5,742 nucleotides of DNA from Candidatus Atribacteria bacterium (GTDB lineage Bacteria > Atribacterota > JALVIU01): the NCBI GenBank assembly GCA_027028665.1, contig JALVIU010000076.1, positions 1-5,742 on the forward strand. Reading direction: 5' to 3'. The notes beneath the pieces are model-generated. The model did not search any database, had not been told where the DNA came from, and worked only from the letters and a program-made list of their open reading frames with translations. Every line of letters starts with the position of its first letter. Within the stretch, counting starts at the first letter, position 1. This document shows positions 5,559 through 5,742 of this stretch, piece after piece. Both the position numbers and the translations under genes were made by a program.

Positions 5559-5742
5559 ATGGATCTTACAAGAATAGTAGAGTGTGTACCTAATTTTAGT
5601 GAAGGAAGAAGAAAAGATGTAATTGAAAAGATTATTACACCATTTAAAGAGGCAGAAGGTGTATATCTTTTGGACTATGAAGCAGATCCCAATCACAATA
5701 GATTAGTAGTTACAGTAATTGGAGTACCTGAAAAAGTAGCAG
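5559..5742 (+). CDS. ftcD: Glutamate formimidoyltransferase, N-terminal part (runs off window)
   Basis: Transfers the formimino group from N-formimino-L-glutamate to tetrahydrofolate in histidine degradation; cytoplasmic. Only 61 codons are in the window, the frame being open to the edge. Visible and highly characteristic: [13 protein letters not shown] (6-18), the folate/substrate-binding N-terminal strand and loop of the family; [15 protein letters not shown] (34-48), matching the family's GVxLLDxxxDxdHNR block (usually followed by S; here L49); and [10 protein letters not shown] (51-60). The catalytic His is expected further downstream, outside the window. Whether a cyclodeaminase domain is fused cannot be seen. 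It begins five bases after the lipoprotein stop and is preceded by a strong ribosome site, so the two are an operon. Confidence 0.92.
   Translation, partial: MDLTRIVECVPNFSEGRRKDVIEKIITPFKEAEGVYLLDYEADPNHNRLVVTVIGVPEKVA

Noticed and set aside
5448-5696. Open frame antisense to the lipoprotein end and ftcD start
   Set aside because: It lies opposite the strongly conserved PNFSEGR and HNR blocks of ftcD and contains no recognised domain.
1-5742. CRISPR array, tRNA, rRNA, insertion sequence or defence system
   Set aside because: No regularly spaced direct repeats, no cloverleaf or rRNA-like sequence, no transposase, nuclease or toxin-antitoxin motifs were found on either strand.

Overview
The window is AT-rich bacterial DNA with tightly packed genes on both strands. 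ATA and AGA codons are frequent and most stops are TAA. Shine-Dalgarno sites of the GAGGTGAT/GGAGGT type and TTGACA/TATAAT promoters are easy to see. The DUF505-type protein and the codon habit fit a low-GC, probably thermophilic and anaerobic bacterium, but there is no rRNA or marker gene here, so the lineage is an inference and I do not name a genus.

Layout, left to right. (1) Positions 1-1179, plus strand: the C-terminal ~85% of a dihydrolipoamide dehydrogenase whose N-terminus lies outside the window. (2) 1180-1267: a short convergent gap holding a long perfect hairpin. (3) 1268-1645, minus: a stand-alone receiver-domain response regulator with its own extended -10 promoter. (4) 1728-2357, minus: a six-helix membrane phosphatase or transferase of the PAP2/sphingomyelin-synthase-like type with a textbook promoter. 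(5) 2358-2680: a 323-base divergent intergenic region with one clear promoter in each direction and, between them, a perfect 44-bp palindrome. (6) 2681-4603, plus: a 640-residue DUF505-type protein with a recurring winged-helix-like signature, closed by a strong intrinsic terminator. (7) 4675-5553, plus: a lipoprotein whose transcript is predicted to be leaderless and whose -10 box and start codon sit inside a 15-bp inverted repeat. (8) From 5559 off the right edge, plus: the N-terminus of glutamate formimidoyltransferase, coupled to the lipoprotein by a Shine-Dalgarno site that overlaps the lipoprotein stop codon.

The genes do not form one obvious pathway. Lpd belongs to central or glycine/2-oxoacid metabolism and FtcD to histidine degradation and one-carbon transfer to folate. 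The receiver, the PAP2 protein, DUF505 and the lipoprotein are signalling, envelope or uncharacterised functions. The most unusual parts are regulatory: the 44-bp palindrome upstream of a protein that looks like an array of winged helices, and the terminator, inverted repeat and leaderless start packed into about 75 bases between DUF505 and the lipoprotein. I see no CRISPR array, tRNA, rRNA, transposase or phage gene.
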